DNA of 6,591 nt from Bacillota bacterium (lineage in GTDB: Bacteria > Bacillota > Clostridia > Lachnospirales > Lachnospiraceae). The translations under genes and the position numbers were made by a program. Where the stretch lies: assembly GCA_023392995.1 (NCBI GenBank), contig JAEWMZ010000065.1:1-6591 (forward strand), written 5' to 3'. Under the pieces are notes generated by a model. The model had not been told where the DNA came from. It searched no databases and was given only the letters and a program-made list of their open reading frames with translations. The first letter of the stretch is position 1, and the number at the start of each line of letters is the position of its first letter. This document shows positions 1 through 6,491 of this stretch, in pieces.

Positions 1-785
1 AAGAGGTACCAGAGGATGAGAATGCAGTTCAATTAGTGAGTGATGGCAATATCTCCATTGATGATGTCTTCTTTAGCTATACCCCCGAGCAGGAATTGAT
101 TCGGGATTTCAATCTGACTGTGAAGTCGGGACAAAAAATTGCCATTGTCGGTCCTACCGGCTGCGGTAAGACCACATTAATTAATCTTCTCATGCGATTC
201 TATGATGTGAACAGCGGCTCTATTTCCGTTTCAGGGCATGATATCCGCAATGTTACCAGAGCATCCCTTCGAAGCAATTATGGCATGGTGTTGCAGGAAA
301 CCTGGCTAAAGTCAGGAACCATCAAGGAGAATATCGCTTACGGAAAGCCGGATGCTACGGAGGAAGAGATCATCGCCGCCGCGAAAGCAGCCTATGCCCA
401 CAGTTTTATCAAGCGAATGCCGGAGGGATACGATACTATAATATCAGAGGATGGCGGTAATATCAGCCAGGGTCAGAAACAGCTGCTTTGTATTGCCCGG
501 GTTATGATCTGCTTTCCTCCCATGCTTATTCTGGATGAAGCTACCAGCAGCATTGATACCCGCACAGAGATGAAGATCCAGTCTGCCTTCTCCAACTTAA
601 TGAAGGGTCGCACCAGCTTTATTGTTGCCCATCGTTTGTCCACAATCCGTGAAGCAGATGTTATTCTTGTCATGAATCAAGGCCGTATCCTGGAGCAGGG
701 CAATCATGACAGCTTGTTAAAAAGCGGAGGCTTTTACTCCAAGCTATACTATAGTCAGTTTGAGGCGAGTCAGTCCGGCTCTTAA
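1..785 (+). CDS. ABC exporter subunit, C-terminal nucleotide-binding domain (5'-truncated by window edge)
   Basis: This is the ATPase half of a fused membrane/ATPase ABC exporter, which would sit on the cytoplasmic face and power export of an unknown substrate (drug, lipid or peptide). The frame stays open to base 3, reading EVPEDENAVQL before the first possible start (GTG at 36). That resembles the acidic linker joining the membrane domain to the ATPase, so the gene begins outside the window. Numbering from the GTG, I see the A-loop Tyr15, Walker A GPTGCGKT (39-46), Q-loop Gln87, signature ISQGQ (143-147), Walker B MLILDE (163-168) with catalytic Glu168, D-loop SSID and H-loop His199. The signature has Gln where LSGGQ has the first Gly, as I recall for the TM288-like subunit of heterodimeric exporters. 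The partner subunit is therefore probably encoded just upstream (inference). The C-terminal FYSKLYYSQFE ending is typical of this family. The gene ends at TAA 783-785, about 60 bp before a bidirectional terminator. The exporter ATPase call is very secure; the substrate is unknown. Confidence 0.95.
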   Translation, partial: EVPEDENAVQLVSDGNISIDDVFFSYTPEQELIRDFNLTVKSGQKIAIVGPTGCGKTTLINLLMRFYDVNSGSISVSGHDIRNVTRASLRSNYGMVLQETWLKSGTIKENIAYGKPDATEEEIIAAAKAAYAHSFIKRMPEGYDTIISEDGGNISQGQKQLLCIARVMICFPPMLILDEATSSIDTRTEMKIQSAFSNLMKGRTSFIVAHRLSTIREADVILVMNQGRILEQGNHDSLLKSGGFYSKLYYSQFEASQSGS

Positions 786-844
786 GCGTTCAAGCCGCTA
801 CATTATAAACAGTGATAATTAGTAAAAAGGAAATGGTTTCACCC

Positions 845-900
845 TATTACAAAAGCCGCATCAAAGTAAGTTTAGCTACCTTGATGCGGCTTTTGTAATA
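845..900. terminator. Bidirectional intrinsic terminator between convergent genes
   Basis: Bases 845-864 and 881-900 form a perfect 20-bp inverted repeat around a 16-base loop. The GC-rich core (AGCCGCATC / GATGCGGCT) is flanked by an A-run on one side and a T-run (CTTTT) on the other, so the hairpin reads as an intrinsic terminator on either strand. It lies 59 bp after the ABC gene's stop codon. Its right arm directly abuts the helicase stop codon (TAG, read on the minus strand at 903-901), so it serves both convergent transcripts. Confidence 0.9.
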
Positions 901-2490
901 CTATTTTCTGTTTGCAGGCTCGATATTAATGCTCTTACCTTTAATCTTTGCAGTCTTCATTACCTGAATCACATCGGATGCGTATTCTCTGGGAACTTCT
1001 ACAAAGGTATACTTGTCATACATATCAATGGAACCGATCAGCTTTCCTGGCATACCGGTTTCTCCAGCGATGGCTCCAAGAATATCACCTGGCTTTACTC
1101 TCTGGTTTTTACCCAGGTTGATAAAGAGTCTTACCATACCAACTTCTGCACCGGTATCTCCAAAGTCTTCGGACATTTTCTCATCATCTTTATTGCTCTC
1201 ATCACCCATCATCAGCTTTAAGAATGCAGCTGCAATATCAAGTGAGGTGAAATCCTCTTCATTTACTCTTTTATCAATCAGATCGATCATCTTGCTTAAA
1301 TCTTCATTCTGAATGATATTGGTAACCTTCTCCAGGATCTTCTCAGCTTTTACCGCTGTTACATCGTTAATGGAAGGAATGGGCTGCGCTTTAATCTTCG
1401 TTTTACAATATCTCATGATATCTTTCAGCTTATAGATCTCTCTGCCTACAACTAAGGTAAATGCTCTACCCTCACGGCCAGCTCTGCCAGTTCTTCCAAT
1501 ACGGTGAACGTAGTATTCATCATCCTGGGGAACATCGTAATTGAATACAGCCTCTACATCATCAACATCAATACCTCTTGCTGCCACATCAGTAGCAACC
1601 AGAATCTCTGTTTTTCCATTACGGAAGCTGTGCATAACACGGTCTCTTTGCTGCTGCTTCAGATCTCCATGAAGACCTTCCGCGAAATATCCTCTTCCCT
1701 GTAAAGCAGAGGTCAGCTCATCTACCTGCTTCTTGGTATTACAAAATACAAGGCAAAGCTTTGGATTATACATATCCAAAAGTCTTGCTAATACATCTTC
1801 CTTGTTTCTCTGAGTCACTTCATAATAGTACTGTTCGATCTTTGGAACGGTCAGTTCCTTCTTAACCACACGAATGATCTGTGCATCCTTTTGATAGGTT
1901 CTTGCTATCTCAAGGATTGGCTGAGGCATTGTCGCGGAGAACAGAATTGTCTGTCTTTCCTCCGGAATCTGTCCCAGGATGGTCTCGATATCTTCACGGA
2001 AGCCCATGTTAAGCATCTCATCAGCTTCGTCAAGAATAATCGTATTTACCTGATCAAATTTAATTGTCTTTCTTCTCATATGATCCATAACACGTCCGGG
2101 AGTTCCGATAATGATCTGAACACCAGACTTCAAAGAACGAATCTGCTTTGAGATTTCCTGACCGCCATATACCGGCAATATTTTAATTCCATGGAGAAAA
2201 TTAGCTAACTTTCTTATTTCTTCCGCTACCTGTATTGCAAGTTCTCTTGTCGGGCATAGTACAATTGCTTGTAAATGTCTTTCCTTCGGGTTGATCTTCT
2301 GTAATAACGGGATACCAAAGGCTGCCGTTTTACCCGTTCCTGTCTGTGCCTGACCCACAATATCTTTCCCTTGTAAAACAATCGGTATTGCTTGTGCCTG
2401 TATCGGCGACATCTGTTCAAATCCCATTTCCTCCACTGCGCGAAGAATACTAGGATTCAGTTCTAGTTCATCAAATTTCGTTAATTCCAT
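901..2490 (-). CDS. deaD: ATP-dependent DEAD-box RNA helicase, DeaD/CsdA-like with DbpA-type RNA-binding domain
   Basis: This cytoplasmic enzyme couples ATP hydrolysis to local unwinding of RNA duplexes. Relatives act in ribosome assembly, mRNA decay and cold adaptation. All core motifs are present in the 529-residue product: Phe24 and Q-motif Gln31, motif I AQTGTGKT (48-55), Ia PTREL (80-84), Ib TPGR (130-133), II DEAD (154-157), III SAT (185-187), IV LVFCNT (247-252), V ATDVAARGID (299-308) and VI HRIGRTGR (329-336). After an acidic linker (about 422-448) comes a DbpA-type RRM (about 453-525) with the RVKPGDILGAI and FVEVP signatures. In DbpA/YxiN this domain binds 23S rRNA; in DeaD it has looser specificity. 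The start ATG at 2490 has an AAAGGA site 7 nt upstream. The gene is set apart from its neighbours: a convergent terminator abuts its stop, and a 605-bp structured region lies upstream. Naming as deaD rather than cshA or dbpA rests on remembered similarity of the core and tail, so the symbol is less certain than the family. Confidence 0.95.
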   Translation of the reverse strand: MELTKFDELELNPSILRAVEEMGFEQMSPIQAQAIPIVLQGKDIVGQAQTGTGKTAAFGIPLLQKINPKERHLQAIVLCPTRELAIQVAEEIRKLANFLHGIKILPVYGGQEISKQIRSLKSGVQIIIGTPGRVMDHMRRKTIKFDQVNTIILDEADEMLNMGFREDIETILGQIPEERQTILFSATMPQPILEIARTYQKDAQIIRVVKKELTVPKIEQYYYEVTQRNKEDVLARLLDMYNPKLCLVFCNTKKQVDELTSALQGRGYFAEGLHGDLKQQQRDRVMHSFRNGKTEILVATDVAARGIDVDDVEAVFNYDVPQDDEYYVHRIGRTGRAGREGRAFTLVVGREIYKLKDIMRYCKTKIKAQPIPSINDVTAVKAEKILEKVTNIIQNEDLSKMIDLIDKRVNEEDFTSLDIAAAFLKLMMGDESNKDDEKMSEDFGDTGAEVGMVRLFINLGKNQRVKPGDILGAIAGETGMPGKLIGSIDMYDKYTFVEVPREYASDVIQVMKTAKIKGKSINIEPANRK

Positions 2491-2497
2491 TCTTAAT

Positions 2498-2503
2498 TCC
2501 TTT
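2498..2503 (-). promoter_or_regulatory. Ribosome binding site of the DEAD-box helicase gene
   Basis: Read on the minus strand, AAAGGA lies 7 nt before the ATG at 2490. It is the only well-placed purine-rich site near the start and supports that start codon. Confidence 0.75.
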
Positions 2504-2578
2504 CTTACTAACTCTAATCTAAGATCATATCATTTCCACTCACTGCTTACCCTATGTATGCTTTCATGCCAGCAGAAA

Positions 2579-2606
2579 GATATAATCATCATCTATCGAT
2601 TGTAAA
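2579..2606 (-). promoter_or_regulatory. Weak candidate helicase-proximal promoter
   Basis: On the minus strand TTTACA (2606-2601, 5 of 6 to the -35 consensus) is followed after 16 bp by TATATC (2584-2579, 4 of 6 to the -10 consensus). It would start RNA near 2572 and give an ~80-nt leader for the helicase. The match is marginal in AT-rich DNA. It is listed because the helicase needs some promoter downstream of the terminator at 2928-2962 unless it depends on read-through. Confidence 0.25.
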
Positions 2607-2743
2607 CCCACTGTCATATACAATTGAAAGAGTATTTCTAAATCAAGCCTGTTCTTTGCTTAATCTATCCCTTCAAAGACTCATATGACGAATCTACCGG
2701 CTAAACATACTTATATAGTTTTAGTTTCATCCTAACGATTATT

Positions 2744-2925
2744 TGGCCACAAGGCCACGAGGTGCCGAATGTGAATTATGTTTTTCAATAATGCACACGA
2801 ACGACCATTCGTTCACAAGGCTTCGGATGTGAAAATCATTGCTCATCTTCACATTAACTGACATTCACCCGCAGAATGCAAGGTGCAGGATGTGAAATGC
2901 TCTGTATTTCACACTAAGACATTCC
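2744..2925. repeat. Three tandem imperfect ~60-bp stem-loop repeats
   Basis: Three copies share the plan CAAGG, a 4-10 base spacer, (G/C)(G/A)ATGTGAA, a short loop, then TTCACA or its variant, ending in CATTC. The ATGTGAA element starts at 2769, 2827 and 2890, giving spacings of 58 and 63 bp. Each copy folds on itself. Copy 1 pairs TGTGAATTAT (2770s) with ATAATGCACA (to 2797) with one mismatch. Copy 2 pairs ATGTGAAAAT (2827-2836) with ATCTTCACAT (to 2853) with one mismatch. Copy 3 pairs TGTGAAAT with ATTTCACA perfectly around a 7-base loop (2891-2913). Smaller hairpins lie between copies: GAACGA-CCAT-TCGTTC at 2799-2814 and CATTC/GAATG at 2862-2878. Conservation of both arms suggests an RNA-structural or dispersed palindromic element. 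Function and active strand are unknown. Confidence 0.7.
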
Positions 2926-2927
2926 GT

Positions 2928-2962
2928 AAAAACAGCCCTTAGTCCGTCCGGGCTAAGAGCCG
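2928..2962 (-). terminator. Intrinsic terminator downstream of ygiQ, or leader attenuator for the helicase
   Basis: Read on the minus strand, CGGCTCTTAG (2962-2953) pairs with CTAAGGGCTG (2942-2933) over 10 bp, with two G-U wobbles and a 10-base loop. It is followed at once by five Ts (2932-2928). The wobbles pair only in minus-strand RNA, and the T-run also lies on that side, so the terminator is directional. It is about 133 nt past the ygiQ stop codon and about 40 nt past the predicted start of the 3009-3038 promoter. It could therefore end the chaperone-ygiQ transcript, a short RNA, or a prematurely stopped helicase leader. Confidence 0.75.
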
Positions 2963-3008
2963 ATTCATTTTAAAATATCGCATTTATTATGAAACAGATA
3001 CTTTGCGT

Positions 3009-3038
3009 AGTATAACATTGTATTACTTTCTTTGTCAA
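3009..3038 (-). promoter_or_regulatory. Near-consensus sigma-A promoter with extended -10
   Basis: On the minus strand a perfect TTGACA (3038-3033) is followed after 18 bp by TATACT (3014-3009, 5 of 6). The bases TGT directly before the -10 supply the extended TGn element. The predicted start is near 3002. It sits just past the ygiQ stop codon and points toward the helicase, but the terminator at 2962-2928 comes after only about 40 nt. Its product is either a ~75-nt RNA or, on read-through, a helicase mRNA with a leader of about 510 nt. Confidence 0.7.
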
Positions 3039-3095
3039 GGACTTTTCCACGACACGATTTTGCAAATCACTATTTCAGAAGAATATTTTCAGATT

Positions 3096-5276
3096 TTATC
3101 TTCTTTTTCCTTGCGCCTGATGCCGTGAACCTCCACTGCTTACTTTACTGCCGCCGCTTCTTGGCTTCTGGCTCTGTGCCGTAACTGCTTTAGTTCGAAC
3201 CTCTGGTTTAGTCTTTTGCGCTATACCTGCCTTTGTCCGAACCTCCAGCTCTGACTTTCGAGTTGTGCCTGCCTTCATTCTTGATTCAGGCCTTGAATTT
3301 TCAATTACCCCTGCCTTGTTTCTTGCCTCCGGTTTTGACTTTTGGGCTGCTCCTGTCCTATATCCAGCAACGGCTTTCGCACCCGGCTTGGTTGTTCCAT
3401 TGCCTTGCTTTTTGCTTTGATTCTTGGAGTTTCCATCAGCGGCTCTTTCCTTTGCCACCCATTGCTTCTCCTTGGAGAACTGTCTCGGACGTACCAGGCA
3501 CTTCTTATCAAAGCCAATCAGATCCATTCGATCCGCTTTCTTTAAGGCTTCCACTACCAGCTCATAATTCTTTGGATTCCGGTACTGAATCAATGCTCTC
3601 TGCATTGCCTTCTCATGAGGAGACTTTGGCACATATATCTCCTTCATGGTTCTAGGATCAAGTCCTGTATAATACATACAGGTTGATATCGTGGAAGGCG
3701 TTGGATAAAAATCCTGCACCTGCTCCGGCATGTATCCTAAGTCTCTGAGATATTCTGCCAGTTCAATCGCTTCCTTCAAGGTTGAACCTGGATGAGAAGA
3801 GATCAGATAGGGTACGATAAACTGCTTCTTGTTAAGGCTGTCATTCACCTTCTTATATCTGGTCTGGAATTTCTCATATATTGAATTCTCCGGTTTTCCC
3901 ATAAGCTTTAGAACATTATCGCTGATATGCTCCGGGGCAACCTTTAACTGTCCACTGACATGATGCTCACAAAGCTCTTTAATAAAGGTATCATCCTTAT
4001 CTGCCATGAGATAATCAAAGCGGATACCAGATCTGATAAATACCTTCTTCACATTGGGCAGCGTTCTTAGCTTACGCAGTAGCACAAGGTAATCTGAATG
4101 ATCCACTTTAAGCCGTTCACAGGGGTTTGGAAAGAGACACTGCTTATTTATGCAAGCTCCCTTCGTCGACTGTTTATCGCAGGCAGTATATCTAAAGTTT
4201 GCCGTAGGACCGCCAACGTCATGGATATAGCCTTTAAAATCCTTATCCCATACCAGCTGGTTCGCTTCCTGAACAATCGATTCATGACTTCTCGTCTGAA
4301 GTATTCTCCCCTGATGGAAGGTGAGGGCGCAATAATTACAGCCCCCAAAGCAGCCACGGTTACTGATCAGGCTGAATTTCACTTCCTCTATTGCCGGTAT
4401 TCCGCCTAATTCCTGATAGGAAGGATGATAATCCCGCATATAAGGCAGTGCATAAATCCGATCCATCTCCGTCTGAGTCAATGGCTTAGCCGGAGGATTC
4501 TGAACGACATATTCATTCTCTTTGTATTGTTCCACTAACCGTTTTCCGGAAAATGGATCGGTATTGCAATATTGCACATAGAAGCTCTCGGCAAACTTGA
4601 ACCTGCTGCTCAAAATTTCCTGATAAGTCGGTAATTCCACCGCGTCATAAACGGAATCCAGATTCTTGGCCTTGAATACGGTACCGTTAATAAAGGTAAT
4701 ATCCTTTACCTCCAAACCGCTGTCCAGCGCTTCCGCTATTTCTACAATGGAATGCTCGCCCATTCCATAGGAGATGATATCCGCTTGAGAATCCAATAAA
4801 ATAGATCTCTTCACCTTATCACTCCAATAATCGTAATGGGCGAGCCTTCTTAAGCTTGCTTCTATTCCTCCGATAATAATCGGTGCATTTTTATATTGCT
4901 TCCGAATCAAATTGCAATATACTGAAGTAGCGTGATCAGGCCGTTTTCCCATAACTCCGCCAGGCGTATAGGCATCTGTCTGCCTCCGCTTCTTGGCAAC
5001 GGAATAATGATTTACCATAGAATCCATATTTCCGCCGCTCACCAGGAAGCCCAGTCTTGGTGTACCAAGTATGGTAATGCTCTCGCTGTCCTTCCAATCC
5101 GGCTGTGCTATGATTCCTACTTTAAAGCCGTGACTCTCCAGTACCCTGCTTATAATAGCCGGTCCAAAGGAGGGATGGTCTACGTAGGCATCACCCGTTA
5201 CATAAACGAAATCGCACTGCTCCCATCCTCTTTGTTCCATATCCGTCTTATTGATCGGTAAAAAATCTTTCTGCAT
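3096..5276 (-). CDS. ygiQ: YgiQ/UPF0313 family radical SAM protein
   Basis: This is a radical S-adenosylmethionine enzyme of the widely conserved YgiQ family, whose reaction is not established as far as I know. The 726-residue length is close to E. coli YgiQ. The N-terminal family domain (about 10-300) carries the hallmark VTGDAYVDHPSFG (26-38), GIIAQPDW (54-61) and GGIEASLRR (136-144) segments. The radical SAM core starts at about residue 300 with Cys309-x3-Cys313-x2-Cys316, which binds the [4Fe-4S] cluster and is followed by a conserved HDVGGPTAN (352-360). Four more cysteines (366, 375, 380, 386) could hold a second metal site. A C-terminal family domain runs to about 600. Beyond it lies a Lys/Arg-rich low-complexity tail with four 14-residue repeats (642-697). 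The ATG at 5276 keeps the conserved FLPINKTDMEQRGW start region; the RBS (AAGAAGAG just upstream) is weak. It follows the chaperone gene by 14 bp, so translation may be helped by that coupling. The family call is very secure; the substrate is unknown. Confidence 0.95.
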   Translation of the reverse strand: MQKDFLPINKTDMEQRGWEQCDFVYVTGDAYVDHPSFGPAIISRVLESHGFKVGIIAQPDWKDSESITILGTPRLGFLVSGGNMDSMVNHYSVAKKRRQTDAYTPGGVMGKRPDHATSVYCNLIRKQYKNAPIIIGGIEASLRRLAHYDYWSDKVKRSILLDSQADIISYGMGEHSIVEIAEALDSGLEVKDITFINGTVFKAKNLDSVYDAVELPTYQEILSSRFKFAESFYVQYCNTDPFSGKRLVEQYKENEYVVQNPPAKPLTQTEMDRIYALPYMRDYHPSYQELGGIPAIEEVKFSLISNRGCFGGCNYCALTFHQGRILQTRSHESIVQEANQLVWDKDFKGYIHDVGGPTANFRYTACDKQSTKGACINKQCLFPNPCERLKVDHSDYLVLLRKLRTLPNVKKVFIRSGIRFDYLMADKDDTFIKELCEHHVSGQLKVAPEHISDNVLKLMGKPENSIYEKFQTRYKKVNDSLNKKQFIVPYLISSHPGSTLKEAIELAEYLRDLGYMPEQVQDFYPTPSTISTCMYYTGLDPRTMKEIYVPKSPHEKAMQRALIQYRNPKNYELVVEALKKADRMDLIGFDKKCLVRPRQFSKEKQWVAKERAADGNSKNQSKKQGNGTTKPGAKAVAGYRTGAAQKSKPEARNKAGVIENSRPESRMKAGTTRKSELEVRTKAGIAQKTKPEVRTKAVTAQSQKPRSGGSKVSSGGSRHQAQGKRR
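3186..3353 (-). repeat. Four 42-bp in-frame tandem repeats in the ygiQ 3' end
   Basis: Residues 642-697 of the YgiQ protein are four consecutive 14-residue units: GAAQKSKPEARNKA, GVIENSRPESRMKA, GTTRKSELEVRTKA and GIAQKTKPEVRTKA. A decayed partial copy (VTAQSQKPRSG) follows. The consensus is G-x-x-x-K-S-K-P-E-x-R-x-K-A, strongly basic and probably disordered. At the DNA level the units are exactly 42 bp but well diverged, so the duplications are not recent, and the coding sense has been kept. Confidence 0.85.
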
Positions 5277-5290
5277 GCTCTTCTTTCTTT

Positions 5291-6430
5291 CTACTCGTAA
5301 GCTACATCAGTATTTTCAATAACTAAATTATATGCCTTTTGCATAATTAAGCTATATTTAATCTGTGCCTCTGTTACCTTTTTCAGCAGTTCTTCCTCAG
5401 TTGCAACATTATAGGTGGACATATAATTAGCTACAGCATCCTTATATTCCTTGTCTGTAAGCTCTAATTTCTCTGTTTGTACAATTCCTTGAAGCATTAA
5501 ATCATATTTACCATAGAAGTCAACCTGATCCTTGATATAGGAGTCAAACTTGTCCTGTGTCATGCCAACAGATTCAATATAAGCATCTTTCTCCATACCA
5601 TAATAAGCAGCTTCCTGTTCAATCTGATAGTTGATTAATGCAGTATAATACTTTGTTAAGGTTTCAGGTACGGACTTAATAGTTGAACTATCAAGAACTG
5701 CCTGCATTGCATTGTTTGCCTTCTCATTATCCATGGTGGTCTTATTATCAGCTTCCAGCTGTGTGCGAAGACCTTTTTTGTATTCATCAATTGTTTTATA
5801 ACTGGTCTTTGATGTTACATATTCCTCGGTTAATTCAGGAACTTTGGATTCTTTAATGGTGTTAACCGTAACATTAAATACAACTGCTTTTCCTGCTAAT
5901 TCGGCATTGCCATAGCTCTCCGGGAAAGTAAGATCTAATGCTTTCTTCTCTCCTGTTTTAGCCCCAATCAGACCATCTTCAAAGCCTGGGATAAAGGAAC
6001 CGGAACCAAGCTCCAGATCATAACCTTTTGCTGTTCCGCCATCAAAAGCCTTACCATCTAACAAGCCTTCATAATCAATGTTAACAACATCGCCCTTTTG
6101 TGCTGCTCTATCTTTTACTTCTTCTTTTGTTGCATTCGCCTGAAGATCTTCCTTCACCTTTGCCTCGACATCAGCATCCGTTACTTCCAGCTTCTTTACC
6201 GTTACTTCTACACCCTTATATTGACCAAGAGTAATATAATCACTAGCTACATAATCCTCAATCTCCGGTAATTGTGGAGTTGATGCTGTATCTTCTGGTG
6301 CACCGGTTACCGCTGGTGTTGGGGTAGCCGAAGTATTCCCCAAATCATCAGAAACACTTTTCTTACCACATCCAGATGCCAGCAGCGCTATACTTAAACC
6401 CATAATGATTAACAATGATTTCTTCTTCAT
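5291..6430 (-). CDS. Lipid-anchored FKBP-type peptidyl-prolyl isomerase, trigger-factor-like chaperone
   Basis: This predicted surface lipoprotein helps fold exported proteins by catalysing prolyl cis/trans isomerisation and holding unfolded chains, a role like that of PrsA. From the ATG at 6430 the product has 379 residues: a Lys-rich, hydrophobic signal peptide (1-20), lipobox ASGC with the lipidated Cys21, and a Thr/Pro/Ala/Ser-rich spacer (about 30-55). Next come a trigger-factor-like segment ITLGQYKGVEV (66-76), an FKBP domain (about 108-192; VNIDYEGLLDG, FIPGFEDGL, LTFPESYG) and a long helical trigger-factor C-terminal-type domain (about 196-372). The ribosome-binding N-terminal domain of true trigger factor is absent and replaced by the lipoprotein signal. 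A GTG at 6454 would add 8 residues, but the strong AAAGGA site lies inside that extension, 9 nt before the ATG, so the ATG is preferred. It is the first gene of a likely operon with ygiQ (14-bp gap). The export and isomerase calls are secure; clients are unknown. Confidence 0.93.
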   Translation of the reverse strand: MKKKSLLIIMGLSIALLASGCGKKSVSDDLGNTSATPTPAVTGAPEDTASTPQLPEIEDYVASDYITLGQYKGVEVTVKKLEVTDADVEAKVKEDLQANATKEEVKDRAAQKGDVVNIDYEGLLDGKAFDGGTAKGYDLELGSGSFIPGFEDGLIGAKTGEKKALDLTFPESYGNAELAGKAVVFNVTVNTIKESKVPELTEEYVTSKTSYKTIDEYKKGLRTQLEADNKTTMDNEKANNAMQAVLDSSTIKSVPETLTKYYTALINYQIEQEAAYYGMEKDAYIESVGMTQDKFDSYIKDQVDFYGKYDLMLQGIVQTEKLELTDKEYKDAVANYMSTYNVATEEELLKKVTEAQIKYSLIMQKAYNLVIENTDVAYE

Positions 6431-6439
6431 TTTATAATA

Positions 6440-6445
6440 TCCTTT
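6440..6445 (-). promoter_or_regulatory. Ribosome binding site that fixes the chaperone start
   Basis: On the minus strand AAAGGA lies 9 nt before the ATG at 6430. Because it falls inside the 8-codon extension from the GTG at 6454, it favours the ATG and a 379-residue lipoprotein whose signal peptide begins MKKK. Confidence 0.75.
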
Positions 6446-6491
6446 CCTTTTCACAACCGCGAATATTCTGTATAAACACAGATAATACAGT

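Larger units (their letters stand above)
2491..3095. other. 605-bp intergenic region without a convincing protein gene
   Basis: The gap lies between the helicase start and the YgiQ stop codon. Going leftwards on the minus strand it contains a strong promoter (3009-3038), an intrinsic terminator (2928-2962), the triple stem-loop repeat block (2744-2925), and about 240 bp of AT-rich sequence with a weak promoter candidate and the helicase RBS. The only open frames are short (41 codons at 2739-2864 and 14 codons at 2939-2983 on the minus strand) and lack properly spaced ribosome binding sites. I recognise no named riboswitch or tRNA in it. Confidence 0.8.

Noticed and set aside
36..785. GTG at 36 as the start of a 249-residue stand-alone ABC ATPase
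   Set aside because: The same frame is open to the window edge and encodes a linker-like stretch typical of fused exporters. There is no ribosome binding site before the GTG.
2822..2896. CsrA-type binding sites (GGATGT with upstream ACAAGG)
   Set aside because: Only two of three units have GGA, and it sits beside the stem instead of in a hairpin loop. No csrA context is visible.
2769..2896. Minimal ATG-TGA start-stop units after AAGG on the plus strand
   Set aside because: ATGTGA is simply part of the hairpin arm (TGTGAA), so its recurrence is explained by the repeat.
2744..2925. CRISPR array
   Set aside because: There are only three imperfect, self-complementary units with similar material throughout, no uniform unique spacers and no cas genes.
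2939..2983. 14-codon leader peptide on the minus strand ending inside the terminator stem
   Set aside because: There is no ribosome binding site, and no run of one amino acid that would suggest classic attenuation.
3233..3655. 140-codon plus-strand frame opposite the ygiQ tail
   Set aside because: It is the antisense of a repetitive, low-complexity coding region, with no ribosome binding site and no recognisable domain.
5291..6454. 387-residue version of the chaperone from GTG 6454
   Set aside because: The ribosome binding site lies inside the added 8 codons, and the ATG at 6430 gives a normal lipoprotein signal peptide.
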